Source of the DNA: Candidatus Desulforudis audaxviator MP104C
GTDB lineage: Bacteria > Bacillota > Desulfotomaculia > Desulfotomaculales > Desulforudaceae
Assembly: GCF_000018425.1 (NCBI RefSeq)
Contig: NC_010424.1
Coordinates: forward strand, 434,001 to 498,000
Reading direction: 5' to 3'
DNA length: 64,000 nt
The notes below the pieces were generated by a model. That model had not been told where the DNA came from and searched no databases. It worked only from the letters and a program-made list of their open reading frames with translations. The position numbers and the translations under genes are program-made. Within the stretch, counting starts at the first letter, position 1, and each line of letters starts with the position of its first letter. Below are positions 37,745 through 46,823 of the stretch, piece after piece.

Positions 37745-39537
37745 CAGCGTTTTGCGTTGTAAGCATTTTTGGTCCCGACAAGGCAACGCCCACACCCGGC
37801 ACCGGCTGTTCCCCAAGCCACAAAACACAGTTAGCAACCTAATATTGGGGTAAATGGAGTATATAGACTATGCCGCTCTGCCAAAGGGCAAACTTACCCC
37901 AGCGCCACTCTGGGCGTCTCTTGGCAGGTAATCTGTTTTCCGGTTGAGCCCCGTCAGGCCGCCTTCACCAGGCTCCTTAAGTCTATTCCTTGTTTTTGTC
38001 GCAGTCGGCCCACGGCCATCGCCAGCATCACCATCAGGGCCAACCCGCAACGTAGCTTCATCTTCTTCAAGCCCCGAATGAAATGCTTTTCAAATCCGTA
38101 GGCCTCGTCCAGGCGGGCATTTACCCTTTCTACCGCCGTACGCTTTTTGTAGAGTGTTTTCCACTTGTAGCTGGACCGCGCCAGCGGGGTGAAGATCCGC
38201 CGGTCTTCCACCAGGGGAATACGTATCCCACCGGTTGCGGCACATTGTTCCATGCCCCGGCACTCTACTCCGTAGTGCCGGGCCGGACAGCGGTATTTCA
38301 AGGTTTCCCGGTCTTTCTCAAATCCCCCGAAGGCCATCTCGCGATGTTTGTTTGTCTCGGGGCAGCAACAATAAACCGTTCCACGGTAATCGTAAACGAT
38401 GTTCTCCTTACCGGTTACAAGCCACGTCTCCTCGCCGTCCCGCCACGTGTTGCGGATGTCAATCACGGGCTTGATCCGGTATTCGTCCCAGAGTTTCACG
38501 TTTAGCTTGATGTCGTCAAAGGCTTTGTCCGCCGCCAATGCCTCGCAGCGGGCCACAATCTCCGGATGCTCTTTCGCCACCCGATCAATGAGTATATGTC
38601 CCTCTTTCACGTCGCTGGCCGATGCCTTTGTCACCGCAAATCCCACCGGCAGTTCATAAACAGCGTCAACTACAAGGTGGAGTTTGTAGCCAAACCACCA
38701 CACGACTTTTTCCCATAGGGTGCCGCCTTTCTTACGCCCCCGGTATGTTTTCCGGCCCCAGTCCGCATCGGTGTCCCGGCGCCCGTCAGGCTTTTGGACC
38801 TTCTCTTCTTCATCCCGCTTTTTGCCCCGGGCCAGACTGCTGACGGCTTTGCTGTCTATGGCCAAAATTCGACCGAAATCCGGTAGCAGCACTCTTATTT
38901 CATCCACCAGCCGCGTAAATATGTTTTCCACTTCGTCGGCGTGCCGCATCAGTTTCACCAAGATGCGGCTGTATATGTAAGAAGGCGGAACGGCATCCTC
39001 GCCCCGGGCCGGATCAAAACCGCAAAGTTCCCGCAACTGGCCGTTCCGGCAGAGTTCCCGCCGCAGGCTCTCCACAGACACGTGCTGAAATACGATCCCG
39101 GCCAGGATGGAGTTCCAAACCGCCCGCACCGGGTAATCATCCCGTCCCTTACCACGCTCTCTCTCCAGCTTTTGCATCAACTGCTCATCGGGCAGGTGGT
39201 TCACTACAAGCAAAAAACGTTCCAAGTCACCGAGTTCGTCGATTTCCTGCCACCCAAAAAGCCGCTGTTGTGGTATAATGGCCATAAGGGAAACCTCCTT
39301 CGTGGTTCTTTTTTGGTGGTTACAAAAAGGATTCTCCACAAAAGGGGGTTTTCCCTTCTTATTTCTCATTCTCCTTCGCTTTTTCTCCGCTTTTCTCCCT
39401 TGGGGTCAATTTTGCCGATCCGCCCGTTACCCATCCCTGCAAACCGCATAAAATCCGGATTGGACCGGGGTAAAATGTTTTTTCCGCAACTCTAAAACAG
39501 CCTATTTATCTTTTCTCCCGAACATCGCAAATGGCTT
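37745..39537 (-). mobile_element. Insertion sequence, copy 3 of 3 (1793 bp)
   Basis: Same ends as copies 1 and 2, inverted in orientation, and flanked by the 5-bp direct repeat GTGTC (37740-37744 and 39538-39542). It lies between the RDD and NADAR genes and breaks no recognisable gene. Confidence 0.95.
37954..39285 (-). CDS. DDE transposase of the 1793-bp IS (copy 3)
   Basis: Same 443-residue protein as the other two copies, intact. Confidence 0.9.
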   Translation of the reverse strand: MAIIPQQRLFGWQEIDELGDLERFLLVVNHLPDEQLMQKLERERGKGRDDYPVRAVWNSILAGIVFQHVSVESLRRELCRNGQLRELCGFDPARGEDAVPPSYIYSRILVKLMRHADEVENIFTRLVDEIRVLLPDFGRILAIDSKAVSSLARGKKRDEEEKVQKPDGRRDTDADWGRKTYRGRKKGGTLWEKVVWWFGYKLHLVVDAVYELPVGFAVTKASASDVKEGHILIDRVAKEHPEIVARCEALAADKAFDDIKLNVKLWDEYRIKPVIDIRNTWRDGEETWLVTGKENIVYDYRGTVYCCCPETNKHREMAFGGFEKDRETLKYRCPARHYGVECRGMEQCAATGGIRIPLVEDRRIFTPLARSSYKWKTLYKKRTAVERVNARLDEAYGFEKHFIRGLKKMKLRCGLALMVMLAMAVGRLRQKQGIDLRSLVKAA

Positions 39538-39551
39538 GTGTCATTCCGGTT

Positions 39552-40037
39552 TCACCGGCCGCCGCCCGTCTCTTCCGCCCGCAGTTCATCCCGGAGGCGC
39601 ATCAGCAAAACTCCGAGCCGGTTTTTCCCGGTGCCTTGTTTGCCGATTCCCCAGTGGTAGTCGTCGGGGGAATCGTGCACCAACTCCTCGTTACCGGTGG
39701 CGAGCAGTTTTTCACGCAGTTCGGGATGCTGAGTGAATTTCGCCCGGAGCGCCCTCAGCATCACGTCTTCCTGAACCGCGTCCCAATCGGCCCTCAGGGG
39801 CAGGTCTCGCCGTCCGCCTTCAATGGCGGCCATTTTGGCGGTGGCCTGGCAGCGCACGTGCTCGCGAAGGGGGATGGTTTTTCCGCTGCTGTAAGTGATT
39901 TCGGCGGTCTCGTCAAACTTGTTGGCTTGATAATAGTGCTCCACGGTCGGCCAAAAACGGCCGTCCAGCTCAAAGCCGTAGGCGGAAACGGTATTCATGA
40001 AGCCGTAGGGTTCAAGCGTCTTCCAAAACCTGATCAC
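39552..40037 (-). CDS. NADAR (YbiA/RibX-like) protein
   Basis: A 161-residue protein matching the NADAR superfamily: PYGFMNTVSAYGFELDGRFW, TVEHYYQANKF, and DYHWGIGKQGTGKNRLGVLL near the end. Members cleave N-glycosidic bonds of riboflavin intermediates or reverse ADP-ribosylation of guanine; which applies here is unclear. GTG start with GGGAGG upstream, overlapping the end of a small frame at 40034-40282. Confidence 0.88.
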   Translation of the reverse strand: MIRFWKTLEPYGFMNTVSAYGFELDGRFWPTVEHYYQANKFDETAEITYSSGKTIPLREHVRCQATAKMAAIEGGRRDLPLRADWDAVQEDVMLRALRAKFTQHPELREKLLATGNEELVHDSPDDYHWGIGKQGTGKNRLGVLLMRLRDELRAEETGGGR

Positions 40038-40282
40038 CGGCAGGCCTCCCTATCCCTCTGAACTTCGGGGATCACGGACTCGTTGGCAGTAGTATTCGAC
40101 GTGATCCAGGGTTTTCCTCCCTCTTTGGTGCCGGCTGACCTTACGGCCGGGGGCTGGCCGACTTTGCCGGGGTTAACCAAACCGTATTTTACCAGTGACA
40201 TAATCTTAGCGGACAGGCTTGAAGTTGACAAGTACTCCCGCCAGCGGCCTGCGCCTTCCGGGGCGGTTCCACAGAGGTACAT
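40034..40282 (-). CDS. Possible 82-residue protein, unknown
   Basis: A frame that begins 10 bp after the L,D-transpeptidase stop and ends overlapping the NADAR GTG (TGA/GTG), the spacing of coupled genes. No domain recognised and no clear ribosome site, so it may be chance. Confidence 0.3.
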   Translation of the reverse strand: MYLCGTAPEGAGRWREYLSTSSLSAKIMSLVKYGLVNPGKVGQPPAVRSAGTKEGGKPWITSNTTANESVIPEVQRDREACR

Positions 40283-40291
40283 CCGTAAGCC

Positions 40292-41092
40292 TCAGGGGAT
40301 GATGTCCACCGTGGTGCCGACCGTTACCAGCTCAAAAAGCTCCACGATGTCTTCGTTTCTCAAGCGTACGCAGCCTCCCGACGCGTGGGTGCCGATCGAG
40401 TCCGGCTCGTTGGTCCCGTGAATGCCGTACTTGATGCCGCCCGGTGCCCGCGGGTCGTTTTCTCTCCGCCGGTCTTTTTCGCAGGGGACCGCCAGTCCCA
40501 GCCAGCGGAGCCCGAACCGCGGGTCGGAATCATTGTCTCCGGGGAGGGAAACCTTGTTCACAACGGTGAATGTCCCTTCGGGAGTGTATTCCGGCCGTTT
40601 GCCGGTGGCCACCGAGTAGATGACGGCCAACTCGCCTCCCTGGTAAAAGTAAAGCCGGTTGGCGCTCTTGTTGATGATGATGCGGTCCCCGCCGCTTTTC
40701 GGGCGCGGGTAGACGGCCAGCAGCCGGGCATCCGGTTTGGTGCGGACCAGGTACACCTCGCCGCCGGTGACGACTTTTAGTCCGTCCACCACCGCCCAAC
40801 CCAGCAGGGGCAGCTCCTGCGCGGTCTTGTGGTGCAGCCTTTGCACGGTCTGGATTTTACCCGCGCTCACCGGCAGGCGGAACTCAGTCCGCGCAGCCTG
40901 ATTCCGCACCGTAACGCCGCCGGAGCCGGCGAACACCAAGTTTTCCCCGTCGCGGTAAACGATCTCTGCCCTGGGGAGGGGACGTTTGTCCGGCGGGAAA
41001 TGATAATTCCACGGCTTGAACTGGCCGGCGGCAACTAAGAGGATGGCCAGCCCGGCCAGCAGTCCGGCCAGGACGTACAATGCTCTTTTCAT
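40292..41092 (-). CDS. L,D-transpeptidase (YkuD domain)
   Basis: A 266-residue exported protein: an N-terminal membrane anchor (LYVLAGLLAGLAILLVAAG), an extracytoplasmic spacer, then a YkuD domain from about residue 145 (IIINKSANRLYFYQGGELAV). The catalytic motif is intact: YGIHGTNEPDSIGTHASGGC followed by VRLRNEDI, with His and Cys nucleophile. These enzymes make 3-3 peptidoglycan cross-links, often in spore or stress-related walls. Confidence 0.92.
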   Translation of the reverse strand: MKRALYVLAGLLAGLAILLVAAGQFKPWNYHFPPDKRPLPRAEIVYRDGENLVFAGSGGVTVRNQAARTEFRLPVSAGKIQTVQRLHHKTAQELPLLGWAVVDGLKVVTGGEVYLVRTKPDARLLAVYPRPKSGGDRIIINKSANRLYFYQGGELAVIYSVATGKRPEYTPEGTFTVVNKVSLPGDNDSDPRFGLRWLGLAVPCEKDRRRENDPRAPGGIKYGIHGTNEPDSIGTHASGGCVRLRNEDIVELFELVTVGTTVDIIP

Positions 41093-41245
41093 CGACTCAC
41101 CCCCGAGTATTTTGGCAGCCGCGGGGGCTTCTTACTAAGGCAAAGAGAGGAAAAAACGCGCAATGTGCGAAGATAGACAAAAGAGCACGAATCTTCCAAG
41201 ATGCCCGCGAGGCGATAACGAGCGCTACGGAAGGGGGAATAGAGG

Positions 41246-42112
41246 ATGGACGGAATGACCTTCTTTGAACAGCTGAACGCAAGCGTGCAGACGTATCTCT
41301 TGGACGTTGCCTTCTGGCTGCGGGCGGCCGAAGTCACGGCCCGGGTGCTGGTCATTATCGTCGCCGCCCACCTGATCGTCCGGTTGGCGCGCAAGGCCAT
41401 CCAGAAGCTGCTCAAGCAGCGGGACAAGGGCTTGGTCAAGGTGGATGAGAGGCGGCTTGGCACGGTCAGCGCGTTGCTTGGCAACGTCGTCGGCTACGTC
41501 GTGTACTTCGTGATGGTACTGATGATCCTCGCGCAGTTGGGCTTCAACCTGGGTCCGGTCCTGGCCGGCGCCGGCATTATCGGGCTGGCGGTGGGCTTCG
41601 GGGCGCAGAATCTCGTGCGGGACGTGATCAGCGGACTTTTCATCATCCTGGAGGACCAGTACGCCGTCGGCGACTACGTTTCGATCGGCAACTTCACCGG
41701 CACGGTGCAGGAGGTGGGCTTGAGGGTCACCAGGATCAAACAGTGGACGGGGGAAGTACACTTCATCCCGAACGGGACCATCACCCAGGTCACCAACTTT
41801 TCCAAGGAGAACAGCGCCGCGGTGGTCGATGTCGGCGTCGCCTACGGGGAAAAGATCGACGAGGTCACCCGGGTGCTGGAAGCCCTGCTGGCCCGGTTGA
41901 GGATGGAGACCGAGGACATCGTCGGCGAGGCGAAGGTCATGGGCGTACAGGCCCTTGGCGATTCGGGCGTGGTCTTGCGGGTGATGGCCGAGTGTAAGCC
42001 CATGACCCAGTTTGACGTGGCCCGCAAGCTACGAGCGATGATCAAGGCCGAGTTTGACGAGAAGAACATCGAGATCCCTTACCCGCGGATGGTGGTGTAC
42101 CAGCGCGAGTAG
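41246..42112 (+). CDS. Small-conductance mechanosensitive channel (MscS family)
   Basis: A 288-residue protein, the length of E. coli MscS. Three membrane helices; the pore helix reads GPVLAGAGIIGLAVGFGAQN followed by LVRDVISGLFIILED, the MscS hallmark. The beta domain (YVSIGNFTGTVQEVGLRVTR) and C-terminal alpha/beta domain follow. It should release solutes on hypo-osmotic shock. Monocistronic. Confidence 0.92.
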   Translation: MDGMTFFEQLNASVQTYLLDVAFWLRAAEVTARVLVIIVAAHLIVRLARKAIQKLLKQRDKGLVKVDERRLGTVSALLGNVVGYVVYFVMVLMILAQLGFNLGPVLAGAGIIGLAVGFGAQNLVRDVISGLFIILEDQYAVGDYVSIGNFTGTVQEVGLRVTRIKQWTGEVHFIPNGTITQVTNFSKENSAAVVDVGVAYGEKIDEVTRVLEALLARLRMETEDIVGEAKVMGVQALGDSGVVLRVMAECKPMTQFDVARKLRAMIKAEFDEKNIEIPYPRMVVYQRE

Positions 42113-42241
42113 GCCCGGCGGCAGGAAAATCGGTATTATCGGCGAAGTGTGCTTTAGTTGCAGTTAATCAACGATTATGGATGCCGTCGCACTAGCGCGG
42201 GAGAAATCGAATTTGGAAAGGGATGAGGACTTATCCACCGT

Positions 42242-43657
42242 TTGTCCGCCGCCACACTCCTGCTTCCGGTTCTTGTGTGCCTGATGCTTTTTCTGGCGCC
42301 GGCCGGGCCGGCCGGCGCCACAGCCTTGAGCTATGATGTCGGCGTGGTCATCAACGCCAGTCTCCTGAGCATCCCGGCCCATGATCAGCAGGCCTTCATC
42401 AAGGACGGGCGGGTGTACGTACCGCTGCGCGCGGTCGGTAAAAACCTGGGCTGTGAGGTGGAGTGGATCAGGGAAACCAGGCAGGTGGTCATCACCTCCC
42501 GGGGCCGACCCGCTGACCCGCTAAAGCGGGTGCCCCCGGGTACCCCGGCGGCGGCGCTTCCCGGCCGGACGGGTGACCGACAGCGGGTGCAGATCGTGGT
42601 GGACGGGCAGATCAAGGAGTTTTCCGCCGACTACGGCGAGCCCTTCATCACCGCTGCGGGGCGGACGGTGGTCCCCTTACGGGCGGTGGGCGAGGCGCTG
42701 GGCTGTGAGGTGGACTGGAACAGTGCCACGCGCTTGGTGACCATCCGGTCCAAACCCCAAGCCCCGCCGCCCAGCCGCGGTCCGGAGGAGTACGGGGAAA
42801 CCAGGCCTTCGCCGTCGGGGTACCCGGGGGCACCCGGGGGTACCCGCTTTGGCGGGTCAGCGGGTCGGCGGGTCGGCCTGCTGCAGGAACTGGCCGAGTA
42901 CCGGACCAACCTGCGCCTGCTGGATGGCACCTTCATCAACTCGGCAGAACTCGTGGACAAGGACGAAGAGAACTTCAGCCAAGCCCAACTGGACCGCTTC
43001 CGGAGCGACTTGGATGATCTCAGAAAGTACGATGCGCGGGTCAGGCTCCCGGACGGCCGCGAATGGGCCACCGCCGAACTCACGATACTTGGGCCGGCGA
43101 TCGCGACCGCCGACCAGCTGCGCGCCTGGCTCGAGGCTGAAGCCCGGAAGCGCGTGAGGACTGAGCAGTGGGGGCGGGAGTTCGTCCCCTTCCCGGACCT
43201 GGTGGACCTCTACCTGCGGATCGGCGCCGAGTACGGCGTCCGCGGCGACCTGGCCCTGGCCCAGGCGGCCAAGGAAACCGGCTACTGGCAATTCGGCGGT
43301 GACGTGCAACCGGACCAGAACAACTTCTGCGGGCTCTGGGCGACGGGCACCGCCTTGACCGGCGGGGAATCCCTGAACGGGGCCGATCCGGCCCTGGTTC
43401 GCCTCGAGGCGGGCCGCCACGGGGCGACATTTGCTACCCCGCAAGCCGGGGTCGAAGCGCACATCCAGCACCTGTACGCCTACGCGACCACGGACCCCCT
43501 GCCGCCTGGCAAGGTCCTCCTGAGCCCCCGGTTTGTCTATGTGCAGCGCGGGAGCGCTCCGACCTGGCAGGGGCTGAACGCCAGGTGGGCGGTTCCCGGG
43601 ACGACTTACGGCCAGAGCATCATCCACGACTTCTGGCTGAAAGCCCTCTACTACTGA
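42242..43657 (+). CDS. Exported stalk-domain protein with glucosaminidase-like C-terminus, carrying two palindromic-element insertions
   Basis: A 471-residue protein from a TTG start. Signal peptide at 1-30, then two copper-amine-oxidase N-terminal (stalk) domains, each ending in PLRAVG..LGCEV-W. The C-terminal 150 residues match a glucosaminidase fold (GDLALAQAAKETGYWQFGG, candidate catalytic Glu). Two GC-rich palindromic elements are translated in frame, at 42503-42550 in the linker between the stalk domains and at 42817-42876 in the linker before the C-terminal part. It probably binds and trims cell wall. Confidence 0.8.
   Translation: MSAATLLLPVLVCLMLFLAPAGPAGATALSYDVGVVINASLLSIPAHDQQAFIKDGRVYVPLRAVGKNLGCEVEWIRETRQVVITSRGRPADPLKRVPPGTPAAALPGRTGDRQRVQIVVDGQIKEFSADYGEPFITAAGRTVVPLRAVGEALGCEVDWNSATRLVTIRSKPQAPPPSRGPEEYGETRPSPSGYPGAPGGTRFGGSAGRRVGLLQELAEYRTNLRLLDGTFINSAELVDKDEENFSQAQLDRFRSDLDDLRKYDARVRLPDGREWATAELTILGPAIATADQLRAWLEAEARKRVRTEQWGREFVPFPDLVDLYLRIGAEYGVRGDLALAQAAKETGYWQFGGDVQPDQNNFCGLWATGTALTGGESLNGADPALVRLEAGRHGATFATPQAGVEAHIQHLYAYATTDPLPPGKVLLSPRFVYVQRGSAPTWQGLNARWAVPGTTYGQSIIHDFWLKALYY
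42503..42550 (-). repeat. GC-rich palindromic element, copy B (in frame)
   Basis: CCGACCCGCTGACCCGC-TAAA-GCGGGT followed by GCCCCCGGGTACCCCGG. Translated as RPADPLKRVPPGTP in the host protein, the same peptide as in copy E in another gene. Confidence 0.85.
42817..42876 (+). repeat. GC-rich palindromic element, copy C (in frame)
   Basis: GGGGTACCCGGGGGCACCCG, then GGGGGTACCCGCTTTGGCGG and GTCAGCGGGTCGGCGGGTCG. Opposite orientation to copy B. Translated as GYPGAPGGTRFGGSAGRRVG. Confidence 0.85.
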
Positions 43658-43980
43658 TCGGGGCCTTTTCCCTCAGCGCGGCTCGGCAACGGTCCGCTCC
43701 GGTGCCTGCGAGCACGGCGCCCAATGTCCATCCCCCGGGTCTTGGGCTTTAAGGTTCCGAAGTATGTGCGGCTTTCCGGGTCCGCCCGGATGGCGGAGGT
43801 ATTAAACTTGGCCTGGTGTAAAAGGCCGACCGGAAGCTCCCGGGCCTGATAACCATCGTCAGCCGGTCCTATGCCGGTTTTTTCCTGTTTCCGGGCGAGT
43901 GCCAAGCCAACCCCACTTAGTTACAATAAATGGGTGTAATGTAAAACATTGCATTCAGAGGAACTTTTATTGACGGGTGG
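43658..43980. other. Noncoding gap between two wall-protein genes
   Basis: A 41-codon frame at 43724-43849 (MSIPRVLGFKVPKYVRLSGS) has no ribosome site and I do not support it. A weak hairpin with T run, CCGGTCCTATGCCGG-TTTTTT (43865-43885), could end transcription. The c-di-AMP riboswitch often found before such genes is not visible. Confidence 0.45.
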
Positions 43981-44733
43981 GTGTTGGTTCTGAGTTCCAC
44001 GGGATGGCACACGCTGACCCCCCGGAACAGGAACACCTGTGCCAGGGTATCGCTGACCGACGGGGTACCCGCGTCAGCGGGTCGGCCGGCGCAAGATGTG
44101 AAAACAAGCCGGGGTGCCCGTGGCCTGTTATTGATCTCGGGTCTGGCGGTGGTGTTCCTGCTTGTGTGCGGCACGGCCTTTTTCGGGTTCGGGGGTACCG
44201 CCGGGCAGCCGGAACCCATGGTGATGGCGGTGGCCGAAGCGCCCGCCGACCCGCTGACCCGACCCGCTGACCCGCTAAAGCGGGTACCCCCGGGTACCCC
44301 GGGCGGGTACCCCCGGGTACCCCGGATGCCCGACCGGGTGGACCGTTCCAAGGAAGTCGACCCGGGCCCGCTCCTGGAAACCACCACCCAACAGTCAGCC
44401 CGGGCCGAGCGGTTGGAGACGGAACCGGCCGCCCGGGGCGGGGGGCGGTGGCTGGCGATGCTCGCCACGGCCTACACCCCGGATTGCGGCAACGGCGACG
44501 GCTACACCGCGACGATGACCAGGCCGCGGATCGGGGTCATCGCGGTCGATCCCCTGGTTATTCCCTACAAAACGTTGGTCTACATCGAAAAGTATGGATA
44601 CTTCCGGGCCGAGGACACCGGCGCGGACATCAAGGGCAACCGGATCGACATCTACATGGAAACCAGGGCGGAAGCCCTGGAGTTCGGCCGGCGCTGGGTG
44701 GACGTCAAGGTCATCGGGAAAATAGAGGAATGA
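43981..44733 (+). CDS. 3D-domain (Sps/YabE-like) membrane protein carrying two palindromic-element insertions
   Basis: A 250-residue protein from GTG 43981. A short cytoplasmic N-terminus, one membrane helix (LLLISGLAVVFLLVCGTAFF), a linker, then a C-terminal 3D domain: MLATAYTPDCGNGDGYTATM, IAVDPLVIPYKTLVYIEKYG, FRAEDTGADIKGNRIDIYME, with the three Asp for which the fold is named. Such domains act as lytic transglycosylases on peptidoglycan. Elements at 44062-44090 and 44243-44326 lie in the cytoplasmic tail and the linker. The true start is unsure because copy D lies near it. Confidence 0.8.
   Translation: MLVLSSTGWHTLTPRNRNTCARVSLTDGVPASAGRPAQDVKTSRGARGLLLISGLAVVFLLVCGTAFFGFGGTAGQPEPMVMAVAEAPADPLTRPADPLKRVPPGTPGGYPRVPRMPDRVDRSKEVDPGPLLETTTQQSARAERLETEPAARGGGRWLAMLATAYTPDCGNGDGYTATMTRPRIGVIAVDPLVIPYKTLVYIEKYGYFRAEDTGADIKGNRIDIYMETRAEALEFGRRWVDVKVIGKIEE
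44062..44090 (+). repeat. GC-rich palindromic element, copy D (short, in frame)
   Basis: GGGGTACCCGC-GTCAGCGGGT-CGGCCGGC, a short version lacking the TTTA hairpin. Translated as GVPASAGRP ahead of the membrane helix. Confidence 0.7.
44243..44326 (-). repeat. GC-rich palindromic element, copy E (extended, in frame)
   Basis: The core is partly duplicated: CCGACCCGCTGACCCGACCC, then GCTGACCCGC-TAAA-GCGGGT, then two repeats of ACCCCCGGGTACCCCGG. Translated as ADPLTRPADPLKRVPPGTPG in the linker after the membrane helix. Confidence 0.85.
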
Positions 44734-44740
44734 GGGGCTT

Positions 44741-45718
44741 TCACCGGGCCGGGCCGGTTGCCTTGAGGGCGCGCGGCGCGGTTGCCGTGCCGTTGACGTA
44801 GCGGTCCCGGAAGACTCCGGCGACCCCGAGCAGGATCAGGGCCGCGCCCCCGACGGTCCACGCGGTGATCGCCTCGTTCAGAATCAGCCGGCCCAGGATC
44901 ATCGCGATGACCGGGTTCACGTAGGCGTAGGTCATGACGATGTTCGTGGGCAAACTGCGCAGGGCCCGCACGAACGAGGTAAAGGCGAGAAGGGACCCGA
45001 AAACCACGAGGTAGCCCCAGGCCCACCAGGCGGCGGGCGTGGGGTTCGGCAGCGGCTCGTTGAAGATCAGGACGAGCACAAGAAAACCGGCTCCGCCGAA
45101 GAGGTGCTGGTAGGCGGAACTGGCGATGACGCTCATGCCCACCGGTCTCCGGTTCTGGATCAGGGAGCCGATCCCCCAACTGACCGGTGCGGCCAGCAGG
45201 GCGATGACGGCCAGGGTGTCGGCCCGCGTACCGGTCGCCAGTACGGGGGCGGTCAACAGGACGAGGCCGGCGAAGCCGATCAGCAGTGAACCGGCCAGGA
45301 GCCAGGAGGGCGGTCTGCGGTCCAGAAAGGCCATCATGACGGCTACCCAGATGGGCGTTGAACCGACCAGAAGGGCGGCGTAGGCGGAATCGGCCCGCTG
45401 TTCGGCCCACATTACCAGCCCGTTTCCCCCAGTCCAAAGCAGGATGCCCGAGACCGCGAGGACGAGCAGTTCTTCCTTTGTCGGCCGGAGGCGGCTCCGG
45501 GTCAGGCCGGCCCAGAGCAGCAGCAAAACCCCGGCGAGCAGCACGCGCATGGCCCCCATGATGAAAGGGGGAAAACCGCCGCCTTCGCCCACGGCCACCC
45601 GGATGGCCAGGTAGGTGCTGCCCCAGACGACGTACACCACCAGCAAGTCGAGATAGGCGGACCAGCTTTCCCTTCCGGTCGGGTTGGAATCGCCGGTGGC
45701 GGTTGGCGCGGCGCTCAC
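44741..45718 (-). CDS. EamA/DMT-family transporter
   Basis: A 325-residue membrane protein with ten predicted helices in two EamA repeats (LLVVYVVWGSTYLAIRVAVG opens the first; SSAYQHLFGGAGFLVLVLIF lies in the second). The first repeat ends with the usual EQRADSAYAALLVGSTPIWV. Members export amino acids or metabolites; the substrate is unknown. Monocistronic. Confidence 0.88.
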   Translation of the reverse strand: MSAAPTATGDSNPTGRESWSAYLDLLVVYVVWGSTYLAIRVAVGEGGGFPPFIMGAMRVLLAGVLLLLWAGLTRSRLRPTKEELLVLAVSGILLWTGGNGLVMWAEQRADSAYAALLVGSTPIWVAVMMAFLDRRPPSWLLAGSLLIGFAGLVLLTAPVLATGTRADTLAVIALLAAPVSWGIGSLIQNRRPVGMSVIASSAYQHLFGGAGFLVLVLIFNEPLPNPTPAAWWAWGYLVVFGSLLAFTSFVRALRSLPTNIVMTYAYVNPVIAMILGRLILNEAITAWTVGGAALILLGVAGVFRDRYVNGTATAPRALKATGPAR

Positions 45719-46011
45719 GTCCGGTCTTTGCCTCCCAGAGTCTGCAAAATAATAACTCCTATTGTATAGTGAGCGGAACTGGCACGGTCAAAGGAAATTT
45801 GTTGGTGCAATTTTTTTCCTGTGCACTCACAAGAAGGTAATCCTGCCGTTTTTTCTGTTTAGCCAATTCGGCCAGGTCCGGGATGTGGGCCAGGGCCACC
45901 AGCGCGGTTGCCGCAAGTCCACGACTCTGATAATCAACGCCTCCGATGCAGTGGAAAAGGTCTTAGGACACTCTAATTATAATACAGAATACAGAGGGCG
46001 GCGGCCCGGTG

Positions 46012-46782
46012 CTAAAAACCGAGCAATTTGTGCACGCCCAGGAGCTTGCCGGACATCACCAGCACGGAAACCACCAAGAACACGCGGATCCATTTGTCCC
46101 CCTTGTGCACGGCAAACGCGCTGCCCAGGTAGGCCCCGATCCCGTTGCCAGCAGCCAGGGCGAGGCCGAGGATCCAGTCCACCTTGCCGCTCAGCACAAA
46201 GACCAGCAGCGAGGAGAGCATATAGATGGCCGTGACGAACACTTTCAGGCTGTTGATCTTCACCAGCGACATGCCGGTGATCAGCGCCAGGGCCGCGATG
46301 ATGATGAACCCGACGCCGGCCTGGATGAAGCCGCCGTAGAAGCCGACCCCGAAGAAAGCGAGCGCGGCCGCCGCGAGGCGCAGCGGGGTGAAGTTTTCCA
46401 CTTCCGCTTTGAGGAAGTATTTCTCCGGCCGCACGATGATCAGCACCATCACCAGCAGCATCACCATCGCCAACACCTGGTTGAACATCTCGTCCGAAAG
46501 GGAGATGGCGAACCGGGCCCCGACGATGGAGCCCAGGACCGCCGGCACGCCCAGGAAAATGCTGAGCTTCGGATAGAAGAAACCTTTCCGGCGGAAATAG
46601 CCGACAGCCACGAGGCTCTGAACCATCAGCGCCACGCGGTTCGTGCCGTTGGCCACCGCCGAGGGGAGCCCGGCGAAGATGAGTACCGGCAGCGAGATCA
46701 GGGAACCGCCGCCGCCCACGGTATTCACAAACCCGGCCACAATACCGGCGACAAAAATGAGCAGTATCTGTATTTCGCTCAA
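46012..46782 (-). CDS. TauE/SafE (TSUP) family membrane transporter
   Basis: A 256-residue protein with about eight membrane helices. The family signature GFVNTVGGGGSLISLPVLIF is near the N-terminus, and GGFIQAGVGFIIIAALALIT opens the second repeat. TSUP proteins carry sulfite, sulfoacetate or other organic anions. It follows the GntR regulator on the same strand by 39 bp and may be its target. The 293 bp beyond its stop (45719-46011) hold no gene I can support. Confidence 0.87.
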   Translation of the reverse strand: MSEIQILLIFVAGIVAGFVNTVGGGGSLISLPVLIFAGLPSAVANGTNRVALMVQSLVAVGYFRRKGFFYPKLSIFLGVPAVLGSIVGARFAISLSDEMFNQVLAMVMLLVMVLIIVRPEKYFLKAEVENFTPLRLAAAALAFFGVGFYGGFIQAGVGFIIIAALALITGMSLVKINSLKVFVTAIYMLSSLLVFVLSGKVDWILGLALAAGNGIGAYLGSAFAVHKGDKWIRVFLVVSVLVMSGKLLGVHKLLGF

Positions 46783-46800
46783 GTCAACTCTCCTCTCCCA

Positions 46801-46823
46801 AAAAAGGGGCCAGGCCCCTTTTT
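46801..46823. repeat. 23-bp A5-GG...CC-T5 palindrome
   Basis: AAAAAGGGGCC, a central A, and the exact reverse complement. It could act as a terminator in either direction between the GntR and TSUP genes; it reaches into the last codon of the regulator gene. The same architecture recurs at 56574-56596. Confidence 0.75.

Noticed and set aside
43658-43980. c-di-AMP (ydaO) riboswitch before the 3D-domain gene
   Set aside because: The expected conserved strings are not present in the gap.
45762-46235. 157-codon plus-strand frame downstream of the EamA gene
   Set aside because: No ribosome site or domain, and its second half is antisense to the TSUP gene.
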